NCBI GenBank assembly: GCA_017481595.1
Contig: JAFUOY010000028.1
Span: 62,001 to 126,000, forward strand
Direction: 5' to 3'
DNA from: Clostridia bacterium
Lineage (GTDB): Bacteria > Bacillota > Clostridia > Oscillospirales > CAG-272
DNA length: 64,000 nucleotides
A program made the translations under genes and the position numbers. Position 1 is the stretch's first letter. Each line of letters opens with the position of its first letter. The notes beneath the pieces are model-generated. The model saw nothing but the letters and a program-made list of their open reading frames with translations. It was not told the DNA's origin and ran no database searches. Below, one piece after another: positions 61,546-64,000 of the stretch.

Positions 61546-62775
61546 ATGGCACTTCACATTTTAGATGAGGCAAACCGTTGCCTTGAATGTAAAAATCCAA
61601 CGTGCATCAAAGGATGCCCCATAGGTACTCCCATCCCCCAGGTTATAAAGCTTCTCAAGGACAACCGCCTTGACGAAGCGGGAAAAATTTTGTTCTTCAA
61701 CAACCCCTTGACCACTATTTGCAGTCTTATTTGTAATCACGAAAAGCAATGCGAGGGACACTGTGTTCTTGCAAAAAAGGGCAACCCTGTGCATTTTTCC
61801 GCTATTGAAAGCTATATTTCAAACGCCTACGCACCAAAAATGGTAAAGGGCCCCGCCGTATCAAACGGAATGAGGGTGGCTATCGTTGGCTCAGGCCCTG
61901 CGGGACTGACTATTGCCATTATTCTTGCAAGATACGGCTACCAGGTGACTATTTTTGAAAGCAAGGATAAGATAGGCGGCGTTTTAAGATACGGCATACC
62001 CGAGTTCCGTCTGCCAAAGCGAGTACTTGAGGATCTTCAGTACAGACATATTGAGCTAAAGGGCATAAAAATACGCCCCAATATCCGTATTGGCGACGCC
62101 ATCGGTATTGACGATCTGTTCCGCGACGGATACAAGGCAATATTTATCGGTACGGGTGTGTGGAAGGCAAACGCCCTTCACATCAAGGGAGAGACCCTTG
62201 GCAACGTACATTTTGCCATAAATTATCTTACCAACCCCGACGTTTATAAGCTTGGTGAAAAAGTTACCATAATCGGCGCGGGTAATGCGGCTATGGACGT
62301 GGCAAGAACGGCTATCCGTAACGGCGCATCCGAGGTTACCTGCTTCTCCATTGACGAAAAGGTGGCGGCAAGTGACTACGAATTCAAGTATGCAAAGCTT
62401 GAGGGCGTAAGATTTGAATACGGTCTTAAGCCTGTGGAAATACTTGATAACGGAGTTATTTTCCGCAAGGTCACACAAAATGATGACGGCACTTACACAG
62501 AAACGGACGGAGAGGATATGTTTTACCCCTCAAGCTCCGTGGTTATTGCCATCAGCCAAGGACCAAGAAACGTAATAGTTTCTTCAACTACGGGTCTTAA
62601 CGTAAACAAAAGAGGACTTTTGGACGCGGACGAACACGGAAATACCACACGTCAAGGCGTTTTTGCCTCGGGCGACGTAGTCAGCGGTGCAAGAAGCGTG
62701 GTAGAAGCCGTAGCCAGAAGCAAGGTGGTTGCCGAGGCTATGCATTACTATATGCAATCTCTTCAGAGCAAATAA
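61546..62775 (+). CDS. GltD/NfnB-like FAD oxidoreductase
   Basis: A 409-residue protein of the glutamate synthase small-subunit family. N-terminal Cys-rich iron-sulfur region (CLECKNPTCIKGCPIGTPIP, further CSLICNHEKQCEGHC), then the FAD site (IVGSGPAGLTIAIILARYGYQVTIFE) and an NAD(P) site (IIGAGNAAMDVARTA). About 60 residues shorter than GltD; such proteins include sulfide dehydrogenase/NfnB-like subunits that work with a partner. No GltB or NfnA gene is adjacent. 11 bp after tadA. Confidence 0.88.
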   Translation: MALHILDEANRCLECKNPTCIKGCPIGTPIPQVIKLLKDNRLDEAGKILFFNNPLTTICSLICNHEKQCEGHCVLAKKGNPVHFSAIESYISNAYAPKMVKGPAVSNGMRVAIVGSGPAGLTIAIILARYGYQVTIFESKDKIGGVLRYGIPEFRLPKRVLEDLQYRHIELKGIKIRPNIRIGDAIGIDDLFRDGYKAIFIGTGVWKANALHIKGETLGNVHFAINYLTNPDVYKLGEKVTIIGAGNAAMDVARTAIRNGASEVTCFSIDEKVAASDYEFKYAKLEGVRFEYGLKPVEILDNGVIFRKVTQNDDGTYTETDGEDMFYPSSSVVIAISQGPRNVIVSSTTGLNVNKRGLLDADEHGNTTRQGVFASGDVVSGARSVVEAVARSKVVAEAMHYYMQSLQSK

Positions 62776-62792
62776 AACCAAATAAAAAAGAT

Positions 62793-62832
62793 ATCCCCGA
62801 CGGAATTACAGACACTCCGTCGGGGATTTTTG
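62793..62832. terminator. intrinsic terminator
   Basis: ATCCCCGACGGA / TCCGTCGGGGAT followed by T5. Confidence 0.88.
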
Positions 62833-62929
62833 TTATCGCTATTACATTAAATGAGTTTTTAGTGATGCGCTGTCTATGGACAGCGTGATATTTTTGCCAG
62901 TAAAGAGAAAAAATGCAGATTTCCAAATC

Positions 62930-62990
62930 GTAGGGGCGTGCATTGCACGTCCGATGTGTGTCAAGGCAGACGACCGATGGTCGCCCCTAC
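62930..62990. repeat. 61-bp palindromic repeat
   Basis: Ends GTAGGGGCG...CGCCCCTAC; inner hairpins CGTGC-ATT-GCACG and CGACC-GAT-GGTCG. I recall this type as widespread in gut Clostridia. Just before it (62860-62882) lies CGCTGTC-TAT-GGACAGCG. Confidence 0.7.
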
Positions 62991-63014
62991 AGGGACATTC
63001 CTGATTTCATATAC

Positions 63015-63043
63015 AAAAAACCCGACCTCACGGTCGGGTTTTT
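63015..63043. terminator. bidirectional intrinsic terminator
   Basis: AAAAAACCCGACC-TCA-CGGTCGGGTTTTT between convergent genes. Confidence 0.88.
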
Positions 63044-63065
63044 ATGTTTAATCGTTTTTGAAAAA

Positions 63066-64000
63066 TCAACTAACGGGAGTAAGCACGATTTCGCCATTTG
63101 ATATGCTTATATCATAGCGTATTTTGTCAAAGGGTATTTCCGTATCCTTCCCATCGTATTTGTAAATTATCAGGGACCCTGTGTCGGTCTTTTCGAAATA
63201 ATGAGCGACCATTCCTGAAAGCTCTTTATGATATTTCATAACGTTGTAGTTATCTATATCTCTTACCGTCATATAGTAATGAGCCTCAAAATCCTCGATT
63301 TCGTAAACCACCTGGCAAATATCGTCCTTGCCGTCCTTATCAATATCGTAAGCAATAGCTTCCATCACGCCTTTATCCGACGGTATAAACAGATCCAAAT
63401 AATTTACCTTGAAATAGTAATTATGTACCCTGTTATCCGTATCTGTTACGGTGACGAGATACGCCCAATAGTTTTGCTTTTGCGCCGCCTCGTAAGAGCG
63501 AAGAAGCCAACCGATATCCACAAACACGTATCTATCCGATCTAACTCCTGGCGCCTTAAAATTTCCAATATGTATCCTTGTTTCCGCATCGGAGCCGTCC
63601 ACTGATGAAAAAACGCGTACGCTTACGTCCTTTATATCAAACTCCGTTTTTATCAGAATACCGCTTTCGCTGTTCCACTCTATGGGCTTGCAGCCGCTAT
63701 TATATTTTGAAATGGCGCTTGCGTGGGCGTCGGAGGAATAATCTCCTTCCCAGCCGTACATAATGCTGTCCTTATCCGCAATTGTCATTCCGTCGAGACC
63801 ATCCATACCCAAGGGGTCAGTCAGGAAGCAAACGACAAGCACTACAGTTACAATAATTCCAATAAGAATCACCCAGAAAGCAGGCTTTTTGTAGCTGAGC
63901 ACCGCCTTTATTCTTTCCTTTACTCCGCTTTCGCCAAAGGCAAGGGGGCAGGCGCTTATTACTCTGCTTCTTATACTGCACATAAGAAGCGCCTCGGAAT
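63066..64000 (-). CDS. BlaR1/M56-family protein, C-terminal part (5' end outside window)
   Basis: The frame is open to the window edge. The segment SEALLMCS...ACPLAFGESGVKERI matches the end of the M56 metallopeptidase domain of BlaR1-like sensors. A transmembrane helix (FWVILIGIIVTVVLVVCFL) and an extracellular beta-rich domain of about 240 residues follow; it does not look like a penicillin-binding domain. A BlaI-type repressor gene would be expected upstream, outside the window. Confidence 0.82.
   Translation of the reverse strand, partial: SEALLMCSIRSRVISACPLAFGESGVKERIKAVLSYKKPAFWVILIGIIVTVVLVVCFLTDPLGMDGLDGMTIADKDSIMYGWEGDYSSDAHASAISKYNSGCKPIEWNSESGILIKTEFDIKDVSVRVFSSVDGSDAETRIHIGNFKAPGVRSDRYVFVDIGWLLRSYEAAQKQNYWAYLVTVTDTDNRVHNYYFKVNYLDLFIPSDKGVMEAIAYDIDKDGKDDICQVVYEIEDFEAHYYMTVRDIDNYNVMKYHKELSGMVAHYFEKTDTGSLIIYKYDGKDTEIPFDKIRYDISISNGEIVLTPVS

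Overview
The window looks like chromosomal DNA from an uncultured, probably gut-associated, low-to-moderate GC Clostridia bacterium (Oscillospirales or Christensenellales-like). This rests on Gram-positive ribosome sites, the rpmH-rnpA-yidD-yidC-jag and rimP-nusA-ylxR-ylxQ-infB operons, AddAB instead of RecBCD, ECF vitamin transporters, BspA-type leucine-rich-repeat lipoproteins and several small intergenic repeats of a kind common in gut Firmicutes. The organism itself is inferred. No transposase, integrase, CRISPR array or complete prophage was seen.

Layout. 1-8 kb: end of a SulP anion transporter, an XRE regulator, and a LytTR response regulator with a sensorless GHKL kinase followed by a heterodimeric ABC exporter. 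8-15 kb: the RNase P/membrane insertase operon, then a YgiQ-type radical SAM protein, a fused ECF S-component/P-loop kinase and a TIGR02206-type membrane protein. 15-21 kb: two recently duplicated BspA-like lipoprotein genes with nearly identical promoters and terminators; a divergent XRE regulator/SLOG-like pair with clear operators lies between them. 21-26 kb: the infB operon read leftward, with an intrinsic terminator in its own leader. 26-31 kb: CPBP protease, cysS, a 58-residue Cys-rich protein, a Dus enzyme, an EamA transporter and a Fic protein. 31-35 kb: polysaccharide deacetylase, ECF S component, a coiled-coil membrane protein, tRNA-Thr and tRNA-Tyr. 35-49 kb: an accessory-looking stretch of small unknown genes, many with near-consensus promoters, two sigma factors with long C-terminal extensions, a LexA/UmuD-like repressor switch, an aldo/keto reductase and a sugar kinase. 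49-64 kb: a secreted-type nuclease, addA/addB, a QueG-like protein, GtrA, an atypical type IIA topoisomerase B subunit, tadA, a GltD-like oxidoreductase and the end of a BlaR1/M56 gene.

The most striking signal is not a gene. At least four intergenic regions (about 2.6, 35.1, 35.9 and 47.3 kb) hold arrays of short perfect hairpins, mostly with 3-4 nt loops. The hairpins are separated by a 7-9 bp word that is constant within an array and differs between arrays. In each array the word runs in one orientation on the left and as its reverse complement on the right, so the array is a giant palindrome of hairpins. All lie just after a stop codon or terminator. One sits inside a 330-bp insert that splits a terminator loop and is flanked by a GAAG duplication. 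A second dispersed element (20.9-21.1 kb and 49.2-49.4 kb) keeps its stem by compensatory changes. Other points to follow up are the face-to-face promoters of the LexA-like switch (45.5 kb), the operators at the SLOG locus (18.0 kb), the possible NusA-responsive attenuator before rimP (26.1 kb) and the two one-piece sigma factors.
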